Below are positions 24,788-33,724 of a stretch of 64,000 bases of DNA, one piece after another. Origin of the DNA: Bradyrhizobium sp. MOS002 (GTDB taxonomy: Bacteria; Pseudomonadota; Alphaproteobacteria; Rhizobiales; Xanthobacteraceae); NCBI RefSeq assembly GCF_003020115.1, contig NZ_PYFX01000003.1, forward strand, positions 186,001-250,000, in the 5' to 3' direction. Under the pieces are notes generated by a model, which worked only from the letters and a program-made list of their open reading frames with translations, was not told where the DNA came from and made no database searches. Each line of letters starts with the position of its first letter. Position 1 is the first letter of the stretch. A program made the translations under genes and the position numbers.

Positions 24788-26221
24788 ATGAGGATGAGAA
24801 TGGTCCGCCATCTTCCCACGCTCTCGATCGCGATGTCGGTGACGTCGCTGGCGCTTCTCCTCGCGCAGCCGGCCGCGGCGGAAACTGTCACGCTCGGTAT
24901 CGGAACGCAGGACACCACGACCAACACGGTGACCGCCGGCGTCGTCATCCGCCAGCTCCATCTCCTCGAAAAATATCTGCCGAAGGACGGCAAATACGCC
25001 AACATCAAGTTCGAGCTGGAGTGGCAGAATTTCACCTCCGGTCCGCCCGTTACCAACGCGATGATGGCGAACAAGCTGCAGATCGGCATGATGGGCGACT
25101 ATCCGCTGATCGTGAACGGCTTCACTTTCGACAGCAATCCGGAGAGCAAGAGCCGGCTGATCGGCATCGCCGCCTACAGCCTGTCAGGCTCCGGCAATGG
25201 CATCGTCGTTCACAAGGATTCACCCTACTACGATCTCGCCGATCTCAAAGGCAAGCTCGTCAGCGTGCCGTTCGGATCGGCCGCGCACGGCATGGTGCTG
25301 AAGGCGATGCAGGACCGCGGCTATGCGTCGGATTTCTTCCAGCTGGTCAGCCAGAGCCCGGAGGTCGGCTCGACCAATCTCCAGGAGAAGAAGATCGACG
25401 CGCATGCCGACTTCGTTCCGTTCGCCGAGCTGCTGCCGTTCCGCGGTTTTGCGCGAAAGATCTTTGACGGCGTCGAGACCAATCTGCCGACTTTCCACGG
25501 CATCGTCGTGCGCACCGATTTCGCCGAGAAATACCCCGAAGTTGTTGTTGCCTACTTCAAGGCGCTGATCGCCGCCAATCAGTGGCTGCGCGACGATCCC
25601 AAGCTCGCCGCCGAGAAAATCCAGGAATGGACTGGCATCAACAAGGAGGTCGTCTACATCTTCCTCGGCCCCAGCGGCAACATGACGACCGATCCCTCGA
25701 TCAAGCCGGCGCTGATCGACGCCGCCGCGGCCGACGTCAAGGTGCTGCAGAACCTTGGCCGGATGAAGGAGTTCGATCCGAAGAAGTGGGTCGACGACAG
25801 CTACATCCGCAAAGCCTATGCCGAGATGAAGCTCGACTACGACGCGCGGCTCGCGAGCGCCAGCAACTACGAGATCTCCGGCGACGATTCCTTCTGCAAG
25901 AAACCGATCTCCGACCCGCGCAAGGCCGGCGAGGTCTGGATCGACGATTCAGGCATCATGCCCTTCTCGTCGGCCAGTTGCACGCTCGGCGCCTACGCCG
26001 ACTACAAGGCCAAGGGCAAGAAGATCAACGTCGCCTACGTCTTCGATACTACCCGCGGCATCAAGCTGTTCGCCGACCAGGCTTTCTTCGCGGTCGGCAA
26101 TGGTGAGGTTGCGCCATTCCTGCTGAAGAAGGACGCCGAAGCCTATGCCATCAAGATCAGCGGCAAGGTGCTCGGCTTCGACGACGCGGTGAAGGCGGCG
26201 GTCGGCGGGGGCAAGACGTGA
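24788..26221 (+). CDS. NitT/TauT-type substrate-binding protein with NosL-like C-terminal region
   Basis: This 477-residue periplasmic protein has a signal peptide (cleavage near AAAE-TVTLG) and a NitT/TauT binding fold up to about residue 350. The extra segment at about 366-470 carries C370, C398, DQAFFAVGNGEVAPFLLKKDAEAYA and GKVLGFDDAV, which recall the copper chaperone NosL. Ordinary members end near 330 residues, so this is a fusion. Several ATGs (24788, 24794, 24800) are possible starts. It heads the importer operon and overlaps the permease gene by four bases. Substrate unknown; copper binding is inference. Confidence 0.85.
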   Translation: MRMRMVRHLPTLSIAMSVTSLALLLAQPAAAETVTLGIGTQDTTTNTVTAGVVIRQLHLLEKYLPKDGKYANIKFELEWQNFTSGPPVTNAMMANKLQIGMMGDYPLIVNGFTFDSNPESKSRLIGIAAYSLSGSGNGIVVHKDSPYYDLADLKGKLVSVPFGSAAHGMVLKAMQDRGYASDFFQLVSQSPEVGSTNLQEKKIDAHADFVPFAELLPFRGFARKIFDGVETNLPTFHGIVVRTDFAEKYPEVVVAYFKALIAANQWLRDDPKLAAEKIQEWTGINKEVVYIFLGPSGNMTTDPSIKPALIDAAAADVKVLQNLGRMKEFDPKKWVDDSYIRKAYAEMKLDYDARLASASNYEISGDDSFCKKPISDPRKAGEVWIDDSGIMPFSSASCTLGAYADYKAKGKKINVAYVFDTTRGIKLFADQAFFAVGNGEVAPFLLKKDAEAYAIKISGKVLGFDDAVKAAVGGGKT

Positions 26222-27126
26222 GCAGTCCCGCCCTCCTCAGACATTCCGAGGACAGCATGCCGGCACGTGCAATCGCGGAGGCAAGCGCCATGCCCGCCTC
26301 CACTTCACCCGCGTCCCCACCCTCCTTCGGGACGCTCGCACTGCGCTGGTACCGGCTCAACCGGGGCGGGCTGCGCGCGACCGCGATCGGGCTGATCTCA
26401 CTGCTCGCCTTTCTGCTGGTGTGGCATTTGCTCACGACCTATCGCGTCGTGTTCTTCGTGCGCTTCATCAACGTTCCCTCGCCGCTCGCTGTGTATGCGA
26501 GCTTCACCAAGGCGATCCACGATCCGAAATTCCTGCTGCACGTCCTCTTGAGCTGCCGGCGTATCTTCTTCGGCTTCTCGCTCGCGGCAATCGTCGCGGT
26601 GCCGCTCGGCCTGATCATGGGCCGCTTCAAGCTCGTCCACGAGATCATCTTCCCCGTGGCCGAGGTGCTGCGGCCGATCCCGGCGATCGCCTGGGTGCCG
26701 ATGGCCATCATGCTGTGGCCAACCAACGAGCAGAGCATCGTCTACATCACGTTCCTCGGCTCGTTCTTCCCGATCCTGGTCAACACGCTGCATGGCATGT
26801 CGCTGGTTGACCCCGTGCTGGTGCGCGCCGCGCAATGTCTCGGTGCGCGGGAGCGCTCGATCTTCCGCGATGTGTATTTTCCGGCCTCGCTCCCGCACAT
26901 CTTCACCGGCCTCACCGTCGGCATGGGCGTGGCCTGGGTGTCGCTGATCGCCGCCGAGATGATCTCGGGGCAGTACGGCATCGGCTATTTCACCTGGGAG
27001 GCCTATTCGCTGGTTCAGTATGCCGACATCGCGCTTGGCATGATCGCGATCGGCGTGCTCGGCCTCGGATCGAGCATGCTGATCCGGGGGGCCGGACAAT
27101 TGGTGATGCCGTGGAGGTCAAGATGA
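26218..27126 (+). CDS. NitT/TauT-type ABC transporter permease
   Basis: This 302-residue permease has six hydrophobic segments after a polar N-terminus of about 50 residues. The EAA-like loop reads AAQCLGARERSIFRDVYFPASLP at about residues 202-224. It begins with GTG overlapping the binding-protein stop (GTGA). The family carries nitrate, taurine, alkanesulfonates, thiamine precursors or similar small anions. The long N-terminal extension suggests one of the internal ATGs could be the real start. Confidence 0.9.
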   Translation: MSSPALLRHSEDSMPARAIAEASAMPASTSPASPPSFGTLALRWYRLNRGGLRATAIGLISLLAFLLVWHLLTTYRVVFFVRFINVPSPLAVYASFTKAIHDPKFLLHVLLSCRRIFFGFSLAAIVAVPLGLIMGRFKLVHEIIFPVAEVLRPIPAIAWVPMAIMLWPTNEQSIVYITFLGSFFPILVNTLHGMSLVDPVLVRAAQCLGARERSIFRDVYFPASLPHIFTGLTVGMGVAWVSLIAAEMISGQYGIGYFTWEAYSLVQYADIALGMIAIGVLGLGSSMLIRGAGQLVMPWRSR

Positions 27127-27995
27127 GTGAGATCGTTGTCAAGGCACCGCAGGGCCATATCGAGGTCAAAAACTTCTCCCTCAGCTACGACAGCATCGAG
27201 GGGCCAGTCGAAGCCGTCACCGATACGCAGATTCATGTGAAGCCCGGCGAGTTCGTCTCGATCGTCGGTCCCTCCGGCTGCGGAAAGTCGACGCTGCTCA
27301 ACGCGGTCGCCGGCTTCCTCAAGCCGACCACAGGCATCGTCACCGTCGACGGCGAGAAGGTGAACGGCCCTAGTGCCGAGCGCGGCATGGTGTTTCAGCA
27401 ATATTCGCTGTTTCCCTGGAAGACGGTGCGGGAGAACGTCGAGTTCGGCCTGAAGATGCGCGGCATGCCGCGGTCGCAGCGCGAGCGCGCCGCACGCACG
27501 CTGCTGGGACTCGCGGGCCTCGAAGCCTTCGAAAAGCATTACCCCGAGAAACTCTCGGGTGGCATGAAGCAGCGCGTGGGCATCGTCCGCGCGCTCGCGA
27601 CTGGCCCCAAAGTGTTGCTGCTGGACGAGCCCTTCGGCGCGCTCGACGCGCAGACCCGCGTCATCATGCAGCAGATCCTCACCAACATGTGGCAGCGGCT
27701 GAAGATCTCGGTGCTGTTCGTCACCCACGACATCGACGAGGCGATCTTCCTGTCCGACCGCGTCTACTGCATGACCGCACGCCCCGGCTCGATCAAGGCG
27801 GAGATTCCGATCCCGCTGGAGCGGCCGCGGCAGCAGTCGATGATGATGTCGTCGGAGTTTTTGGCGCTGCGCCGCGGACTGATGTCGCTGATCCGCGAGG
27901 AAAGCATCAAGGCGATGGGCGGCGAGCTCAACGACATGGGCATGCAGGGGCTGAACATCGAGCTGCACGGGCATTCGCTCGCGGATGTGATTTAG
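27123..27995 (+). CDS. NitT/TauT-type ABC transporter ATP-binding protein
   Basis: This 290-residue ATPase has Walker A GPSGCGKST at about residues 51-59, Q-loop MVFQQYSLFPWKT, signature LSGGMKQRVGIVRAL and Walker B VLLLDEPFGALD, all intact. It overlaps the permease stop (ATGA), completing a three-gene importer. The C-terminal tail beyond about residue 240 is typical of SsuB/TauB/NrtD-like ATPases. A stem-loop at 28025-28050 follows. Confidence 0.92.
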   Translation: MSEIVVKAPQGHIEVKNFSLSYDSIEGPVEAVTDTQIHVKPGEFVSIVGPSGCGKSTLLNAVAGFLKPTTGIVTVDGEKVNGPSAERGMVFQQYSLFPWKTVRENVEFGLKMRGMPRSQRERAARTLLGLAGLEAFEKHYPEKLSGGMKQRVGIVRALATGPKVLLLDEPFGALDAQTRVIMQQILTNMWQRLKISVLFVTHDIDEAIFLSDRVYCMTARPGSIKAEIPIPLERPRQQSMMMSSEFLALRRGLMSLIREESIKAMGGELNDMGMQGLNIELHGHSLADVI

Positions 27996-28024
27996 GGATT
28001 CTCGACGCTTACCGTCTTACTTCC

Positions 28025-28050
28025 CTTCTCCCCTTGCGAAAGGGGAGAAG
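28025..28050. terminator. Stem-loop between convergent genes, likely bidirectional terminator
   Basis: CTTCTCCCCTT (28025-28035) pairs with AAGGGGAGAAG (28040-28050) over a 4-base loop. It lies between the ends of the importer ATPase gene and the convergent YeiH-family gene, so it can terminate both. Confidence 0.55.
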
Positions 28051-28082
28051 GAAGAGGAGTTCGCGGCTACAGCCAGCCGCAC

Positions 28083-29141
28083 TCACTTGAACCAATGCAC
28101 CAGCGCGATGCTGATGCCGAGCAGCAGCATCAACGACAGCGTCACGGCGGCCGTCACCCGTCCCCCGACATTGGCCAGCACCTTCACATCGACGCCGAGG
28201 CCAAGCGCGGCCATCGACACCACCGTGAGAAAACCCGTGATCCGCGTAATCGGGGCAACCACCGTGGACGGCACGATCTCGAGCGAGCGCAGGGTCGCGA
28301 GCGCAAGGAAGCCGAGGATGAACCACGGGACCAGGCGAAAGAAGCCGACATTGGTCTTCTTGGCGTCGCTGTGCCAACGCGAGGCCGTCAGCGAGAGGCC
28401 GACGACGACCGGCCCGAGCATCAGCACGCGCATCAGCTTGACGAGCGTGCCGATCTGCGTCGAGACGAGCCCCGCCGGCACCGTCGCGGCCAGCACCTGC
28501 GGCACGGCATAGACGGTGAGGCCCGCGAGGATGCCGTATTGCGTGGCCGATAGCTGCAGCAGCGGAATCAGCAGCGGCAGGCCGAGCACCATCATCACGC
28601 CGAGGATCGCGGTAAAGGAGATCGAGGACGCGATCTCGTCATTGGTGGCTCCGATGATCGGCGCCACCGCCGCGATCGCCGAGTTGCCGCAGATCGAGTT
28701 GCCGCAGGCGATCAGGATCGAGAGCCGCGTCGAGAGACCAAGCAGGCGGCTGATGCCGAAGGAGACGCTGAGTGCGATCACGACGACCGCCGCGATCGAT
28801 GCCAACAGCGCGACGCCGGACGCCGCGATAGCAGCAAAGCTGATCGAGGCCCCCAGCAGCATGACGGCGACTTCGAGCAGCTGCTTGGCGCTGAAGGCGA
28901 TGCCGGACTGCCAGCGCGGCGCGGGCTTCCAGAAGCTGCGCACGGCCATGCCGAGCAAGATCGCCATCACCAGCGCCTCGACATAGGGATGCTCGAAGAC
29001 ACCCAATTCCGCCCGTTCGAGCAGGGCCGAAACGCCGGCCACGGCGATGCAGAGGAGAATCCCGGGAATCAGCGCGACGATGCGGCCTGTGGCCGTGGTC
29101 GGCTTGGCGTCGGCCGGGCTGGATGCTTGATTCTGCGACAC
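28083..29141 (-). CDS. YeiH-family putative sulfate exporter
   Basis: This 352-residue inner-membrane protein has about ten hydrophobic segments and the family motif IACGNSICGNSAIAAVAPIIGA (residues about 143-164, split here for reading). The family (UPF0324) is repeatedly found with sulfonate-degradation genes and is thought to release sulfate or sulfite from the cell. Its neighbour is the NitT/TauT-type importer, which supports a sulfur role for the region. The GTG start at 29141 has GGGAGAG upstream. It converges with the importer operon, so co-regulation is not shown. Confidence 0.85.
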   Translation of the reverse strand: MSQNQASSPADAKPTTATGRIVALIPGILLCIAVAGVSALLERAELGVFEHPYVEALVMAILLGMAVRSFWKPAPRWQSGIAFSAKQLLEVAVMLLGASISFAAIAASGVALLASIAAVVVIALSVSFGISRLLGLSTRLSILIACGNSICGNSAIAAVAPIIGATNDEIASSISFTAILGVMMVLGLPLLIPLLQLSATQYGILAGLTVYAVPQVLAATVPAGLVSTQIGTLVKLMRVLMLGPVVVGLSLTASRWHSDAKKTNVGFFRLVPWFILGFLALATLRSLEIVPSTVVAPITRITGFLTVVSMAALGLGVDVKVLANVGGRVTAAVTLSLMLLLGISIALVHWFK

Positions 29142-29271
29142 AAATCTCTCCCAGAGGAGAAGGATTTATACGCAGCGCCACCCGATTGGGAAATAAGTTT
29201 TCGATATATCAGGGCCAAGGTAAGTTATATCCTCAGCCCGGAATAATCCAGCTCAGGAGATCAGGCGCGCC

Positions 29272-29490
29272 TTAGAAGATCAGGCTCTTGGCCAGCGAGG
29301 CGACGCGGCTGAAGCCGTCGTAGACGCCGGGCTCGAAGAAGGCCGCACGCGCCAGCACGATGCCGGCGACCAGCGACCAGAACAGGCCGGTGCCAACCCG
29401 CAGCAGCAGCTTTGACCCGCGCGAGCGCGGCTGCGTGTCCGTTGCGGACACTAATTGCTCGCCGAAAGGCTCAAACCTGGTGCGTTCCAT
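29272..29490 (-). CDS. Small single-span membrane protein of unknown function
   Basis: This 72-residue protein has a polar basic N-terminus (MERTRFEPFGEQ) and one clear membrane helix at about residues 32-50 (LLLRVGTGLFWSLVAGIVLA). Its codon use resembles that of its neighbours. The ATG at 29490 is assumed because the longer form starts with TTG. The ribosome site is weak. It diverges from the DsbA-family gene. I do not recognise the family. Confidence 0.5.
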   Translation of the reverse strand: MERTRFEPFGEQLVSATDTQPRSRGSKLLLRVGTGLFWSLVAGIVLARAAFFEPGVYDGFSRVASLAKSLIF

Positions 29491-29691
29491 AGCAGTCAAT
29501 CCATCAATTTCTCACGGAAATGTCGTCGTTTCGACCCCAAACAGCAATGGAAGCGATTGGCTTTTTTGCCTCCCGGAGGGGAAACTCCTTCCGCCGGGCG
29601 GACCCGGGGCAATAGTTTTCTTCTTCCGGCCTATTTGGACACCGGCGCCCCGGCGAGCAGGTATCGCCGCGCGTATGAAAGGAATCTGCCA

Positions 29692-30327
29692 ATGCCAAGC
29701 CCCCGCGTGCGCGTCTACACCGACTACAAGAGCCCCTACGCGTTCGTGGCCAACAAGCGCCTGTTCGAACTGCAGGAGACGCACGGCGTCGAGCTCGAAT
29801 GGCTGCCCTATACGCTGCGCGTTGCCGAATTCATGGGGACCGTGGAAGAGCGCACGCCGCATTTCTGGCGCAAGGTGCGCTACGCCTATATGGACGCGCG
29901 GCGCTATGCCAATGCGCAGGGCCTCGTCATGAAAGGGCCCCGGCGGATCTACGACGCGTTCTATTCCAGCGTCGGCATGCTGTTCGCCCAACAGCACGGC
30001 TTCTTCCATCCGTATCACGACACGGTGTTTCGTCGGTTCTGGAGCCATCAGCTCGAGATCGACGATCTCGCCGCAATCACTGACGTCATCACGTCCTGCG
30101 GTGGCTCAGCCAGTGAGTTCGAAGCCTACGTCCATGGCCCCGCACGCGCCGAGCATGACCGCATCATCGACGAGGCCGAAGCGCTCGGCGTATTCGGCGT
30201 GCCGACCATGGTGTTTAACGGCGAGTTGTTCTGGGGCGGCGACCGCATCGACATGCTGATCGCGCGCATCGAGAAGCCCGAGACCATCGAGGCCGCGCTC
30301 GGCAGCCGCCATCGCAAGCCAGTATGA
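29692..30327 (+). CDS. DsbA-family thioredoxin-fold protein (2-hydroxychromene-2-carboxylate isomerase-like)
   Basis: This 211-residue protein has a thioredoxin fold: the first strand RVRVYTDYKSPYAFVANK has SPY in place of a CxxC motif, and the conserved cis-Pro is in GVFGVPTMVFNGELFWGGDR. SPY and FWG are typical of 2-hydroxychromene-2-carboxylate isomerases and kappa-class GST-like proteins, not of disulfide oxidases. It has no signal peptide, so it is cytosolic and probably glutathione dependent. The ATG at 29692 fits the domain start. The substrate is not evident from neighbours. Confidence 0.82.
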   Translation: MPSPRVRVYTDYKSPYAFVANKRLFELQETHGVELEWLPYTLRVAEFMGTVEERTPHFWRKVRYAYMDARRYANAQGLVMKGPRRIYDAFYSSVGMLFAQQHGFFHPYHDTVFRRFWSHQLEIDDLAAITDVITSCGGSASEFEAYVHGPARAEHDRIIDEAEALGVFGVPTMVFNGELFWGGDRIDMLIARIEKPETIEAALGSRHRKPV

Positions 30328-30336
30328 GCAGCAACG

Positions 30337-31452
30337 CTATGCCGCCAGCCCACTCTCCACCGGAGCAAACTCCAGCCCGAGGCTCTCCGCCACCGCCTTG
30401 TTGGTGATGCGGCCGCGATGCACATTCAGCCCGTTGCGCAGATGTGGATTTTCCAACACCGCAGCAAAACCCTTGTTCGCGAGCATCAAGCCGAAGGGTA
30501 GCGTCGCGTTGTTCAGCGCCTGGCTCGACGTCACCGGCACTGCCCCGGGCATATTTGCCACGCAGTAATGCACGACGCCGTCAACCACATAGGTCGGATC
30601 GGCATGCGTGGTCGGGTACGAGGTCTCGAAGCAGCCGCCCTGATCGATCGCGACGTCGACCAGCACGGCGCCCGGTCGCATCGATGTCAGCATCGCACGC
30701 GTGACGAGCTTGGGCGCGCTCGCGCCCGGCACCAGCACCGCGCCGATCACGACGTCGGCAGCGAACACCTCCTCCTCGACCGACTCGATGGTGGAGAAGC
30801 GGGTGCGCACGCGCCCGGCAAAGAGATCATCAAGCTCCCGCAACCGAGGAATCGAACGGTCGATCACGGTGACTTCGGCGCCAAGGCCCGCGGCCATGCG
30901 CGCGGCTTGCGTTCCCACTACGCCGCCGCCGAGCACGACGACCCGCGCCGGCTGCACGCCGGGAACGCCGCCGAGCAGCAGCCCGCGGCCGCCGGCCGAG
31001 CGCTTGAGCGCGGCGCCGGCAGCCTCGATGGCGAGGCGGCCGGCGACTTCGCTCATCGGCGCAAGCAGGGGGAGGTGACCGGCCGCGTCGGTGACGGTTT
31101 CATAGGCGATCGCAGTACAGCCGGAGGCGAGCAAACCCCTGGCCTGTTCGGGATCCGGCGCGAGATGGAGATAGGTAAAGAGGATCTGGCTTTCGCGGAG
31201 CTGGGCCCACTCGCTTTTCTGGGGCTCCTTCACCTTCACGATCATCTCGGACTTCGCGAGGATGTCGCGCGCGCTCTCGGCAATGATGGCCCCTGCCCGC
31301 CGGTAGACTTCGTCGGAGGCGCCGATGCCGTCGCCCGCACCGGTCTCGATCGTCACCTCGTGCCCCGCGGCGACATATTCGCGGACCGCACCCGGGGTGA
31401 GCCCGACGCGATATTCCTGCACTTTGATTTCCTTGGGCACACCGACGCGCAT
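30337..31452 (-). CDS. ald: Alanine dehydrogenase
   Basis: This 371-residue NAD-dependent enzyme interconverts L-alanine and pyruvate plus ammonia. It opens [20 protein letters not shown] with the substrate-binding Arg. It has IVKVKEP with the catalytic Lys, the Rossmann motif [15 protein letters not shown], and the C-terminal [11 protein letters not shown]. Length is normal. A Lrp/AsnC-type gene diverges from it with 134 bases between start codons, the usual arrangement for alanine-responsive control. Confidence 0.95.
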   Translation of the reverse strand: MRVGVPKEIKVQEYRVGLTPGAVREYVAAGHEVTIETGAGDGIGASDEVYRRAGAIIAESARDILAKSEMIVKVKEPQKSEWAQLRESQILFTYLHLAPDPEQARGLLASGCTAIAYETVTDAAGHLPLLAPMSEVAGRLAIEAAGAALKRSAGGRGLLLGGVPGVQPARVVVLGGGVVGTQAARMAAGLGAEVTVIDRSIPRLRELDDLFAGRVRTRFSTIESVEEEVFAADVVIGAVLVPGASAPKLVTRAMLTSMRPGAVLVDVAIDQGGCFETSYPTTHADPTYVVDGVVHYCVANMPGAVPVTSSQALNNATLPFGLMLANKGFAAVLENPHLRNGLNVHRGRITNKAVAESLGLEFAPVESGLAA

Positions 31453-31586
31453 CCCGGGCCTCCTTTTGATTCACCCCAAGATCGTAGCGACGTGCCCGGT
31501 TTGGTTTCGTGCAAATATCCGCTAGCTTTGGCCTCCCTGCGCCGGTTTCCGGCGCGCAAACGCCCTTTCACGCTGGAAACGAAACT

Positions 31587-32066
31587 TTGGCCCTGGACCG
31601 GAAAGATCTCGCTATCCTCGCGGAACTCACAACCAATGCGCGGGCCAGCCACACCGAGCTCGCCAACAAGGTTGGCCTGTCCAGCACCGCGCTCGCACGG
31701 CGGCAGAAGGTGCTCGAGGACAACGGCTACATCCAGGCCTATCAGGCCACGCTCGACCTCGCGCAATTCGGTCTCACGACCACGGTGCTGGTCCGTATCG
31801 CGTTGGAAAGCCAGAGCGACGAGGCGTTGAAGGCGTTCGAGGCGGAGGTGGTGAAATGCCCGTCCGTCGTGCGCTGCTTCCTAATGTCAGGGACCGATGA
31901 CTACATCCTGATCGTGCTCGCCCGCGACATCCAGGATTTCGAGCGCATCCACCGCATGGAGCTGTCGCGCCTGCCGCGCGTGGCTCGGGTGCAATCGAGC
32001 TTCGCGCTGCGCGAGGTTGTCAACCGCGCCGTGCCGAATGTGGTGTTCGGCGAAGCAAAGCGCTGA
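31587..32066 (+). CDS. Lrp/AsnC-family regulator, probable activator of ald
   Basis: This regulator of about 159 residues has an N-terminal helix-turn-helix (ASHTELANKVGLSSTALARRQKVLE) and a RAM ligand domain ending in DYILIVLARDIQDFERIH. The TTG at 31587 gives the family's usual opening (LALDRKDLAILAEL). A GTG at 31509 would add 26 residues of unlikely leader. It is transcribed away from ald, and in many rhizobia such a gene activates ald with alanine as effector. No palindromic site was resolved between them. Confidence 0.85.
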   Translation: MALDRKDLAILAELTTNARASHTELANKVGLSSTALARRQKVLEDNGYIQAYQATLDLAQFGLTTTVLVRIALESQSDEALKAFEAEVVKCPSVVRCFLMSGTDDYILIVLARDIQDFERIHRMELSRLPRVARVQSSFALREVVNRAVPNVVFGEAKR

Positions 32067-32215
32067 CCGCAACCGCTCGGAAACGCGAACTGCAGGCAAG
32101 GGAATCAAAGGAACCAACCGGTCGGTGGTCCGTTGGGCGCTATTGGCCGGCGGAGGCGTGCCCCCGCGTCAACACGGCTGACGTCCGGCACGGTCGCCGT
32201 CGCAGGGAGCAGGAC

Positions 32216-32707
32216 ATGGGCGATGTCACGCATCAGATTTCCGAACGCATTCCGATCCGTCTTGTCGTCAACGGCGTCAGTCACACGCTCGATCTCGTGC
32301 CGTGGACTACGCTGCTCGACGCCTTGCGCGACCATCTTGCGCTGAGCGGCACCAAGAAGGGCTGCGACCACGGTCAGTGTGGCGCCTGCACGGTGCTGGT
32401 GGACGGCCGGCGCGTCAATTCCTGCCTCACGCTCGCCGTCATGAAGGACGGCGCGGAGATCACAACCATCGAAGGCCTTGCCACCGACGGCGCGCTGCAT
32501 CCCCTGCAACAGGCTTTCATCGACCACGACGCCTTCCAGTGCGGCTATTGCACGCCTGGACAGATATGCTCGGCGGCCGGACTGCTCGTCGAAGGCCGTG
32601 CCCGGGATGCCGACGAGATCCGGGAGCTGATGAGCGGAAACCTCTGCCGCTGCGGAGCCTATCCGAACATCGTCGCCGCCATCCAGCAAGCAATGGGCCA
32701 GCCATGA
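32216..32707 (+). CDS. Molybdenum aldehyde oxidoreductase, [2Fe-2S] subunit (PaoA type)
   Basis: This 163-residue electron-transfer subunit has two [2Fe-2S] clusters. The plant-type ligands are C50, C55, C58 and C70 (CDHGQCGAC). The helical-domain ligands are C109, C112, C144 and C146 (QCGYC, LCRCG). Unlike E. coli PaoA it lacks a Tat signal peptide, so the complex is probably cytosolic. AGGGAGCAGG precedes the start, and its stop overlaps the next start (ATGA). Confidence 0.9.
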   Translation: MGDVTHQISERIPIRLVVNGVSHTLDLVPWTTLLDALRDHLALSGTKKGCDHGQCGACTVLVDGRRVNSCLTLAVMKDGAEITTIEGLATDGALHPLQQAFIDHDAFQCGYCTPGQICSAAGLLVEGRARDADEIRELMSGNLCRCGAYPNIVAAIQQAMGQP

Positions 32708-33717
32708 ACAACTTCCAGTACGCCCGGGCCACTGATGTCGCCGACGCGATTCGCCTGCTCGCCGATCCCGGCGCCAAGCTGATTGCCGGCGGCACCAATT
32801 TGATCGACCTGATGAAAGAGAATGTCGAGCGCCCCACCCGGCTGATCGACATTTCCCGCCTGCCGCTCCGCAAGGTCGAGGAGACGGCGGACGGGTCCTT
32901 GCGCATCGGCGCCTTGGTGCCGAACTCGGACCTCGCCTACCATCCATTGATCGAGCAGCGCTATCCCCTGCTCGCCAGCGCCATCCTGGCCGGCGCCTCG
33001 GCGCAATTGCGCAACATGGCCTCCGTTGGCGGCAATCTGATGCAGCGAACGCGTTGCGCCTATTTCTATGACACGGCCACGCCCTGCAACAAGCGCCATC
33101 CCGGCAGCGGCTGCTCGGCGATGGACGGCCTGAACCGCAACCATGCGATCCTGGGCACGAGCGCATCCTGCATCGCGACCAATCCCTCCGACATGAGCGT
33201 GGCGCTGGCCGCACTCGGTGCGCTCGTGCACATCGCGGGTCCCTCCGGCGAACGCGCCGTCGCGGTGACCGATTTCCATCGGCTGCCCGGCGATAAGCCT
33301 CATGTCGATACCAGCCTCGGCACCGGCGAGATCATCACGGCGATCGAACTGCCGCCGCGCGGTTTTGCTCAAAACTACAGCTATCTGAAAATTCGCGACC
33401 GGATGTCCTATGCTTTTGCTCTGGTCTCGGTTGCCGCCGCGCTCGAATTGGAGGGCAACGCGATCAGCGGGGCACGCCTGGCGCTCGGCGGCGTGGCTCA
33501 CAAGCCCTGGCGCAGCCTCGAAGCCGAAGCGGCGCTGCGCGGCCAGGCCGCGACGCCCGATCACTTCTCGCACGCCGCGGATGTCCTGCTCCAGGGAGCA
33601 ACGACCCGCTCACATAACGGCTTCAAGGTCGAGCTCGCACGCCGCGCCATCGTGCGGACGCTGACACAGGCGACGAACGCCACGCCGCAATCCCAGGCCC
33701 ACAAGAAGATCGCGTGA
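32704..33717 (+). CDS. Molybdenum aldehyde oxidoreductase, FAD/[4Fe-4S] subunit (PaoB type)
   Basis: This 337-residue subunit has the FAD loop LIAGGTNLIDLMK at residues 26-38. A four-cysteine insertion (C118, C128, C137, C156) is known in PaoB and 4-hydroxybenzoyl-CoA reductase to hold an extra [4Fe-4S] cluster. The FAD-contacting QLRNMASVGGNLMQ is present. It passes electrons from the molybdenum subunit to its acceptor. The cluster insertion separates it from ordinary xanthine dehydrogenase FAD subunits. Confidence 0.9.
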   Translation: MNNFQYARATDVADAIRLLADPGAKLIAGGTNLIDLMKENVERPTRLIDISRLPLRKVEETADGSLRIGALVPNSDLAYHPLIEQRYPLLASAILAGASAQLRNMASVGGNLMQRTRCAYFYDTATPCNKRHPGSGCSAMDGLNRNHAILGTSASCIATNPSDMSVALAALGALVHIAGPSGERAVAVTDFHRLPGDKPHVDTSLGTGEIITAIELPPRGFAQNYSYLKIRDRMSYAFALVSVAAALELEGNAISGARLALGGVAHKPWRSLEAEAALRGQAATPDHFSHAADVLLQGATTRSHNGFKVELARRAIVRTLTQATNATPQSQAHKKIA

Positions 33718-33724
33718 GGACCCT

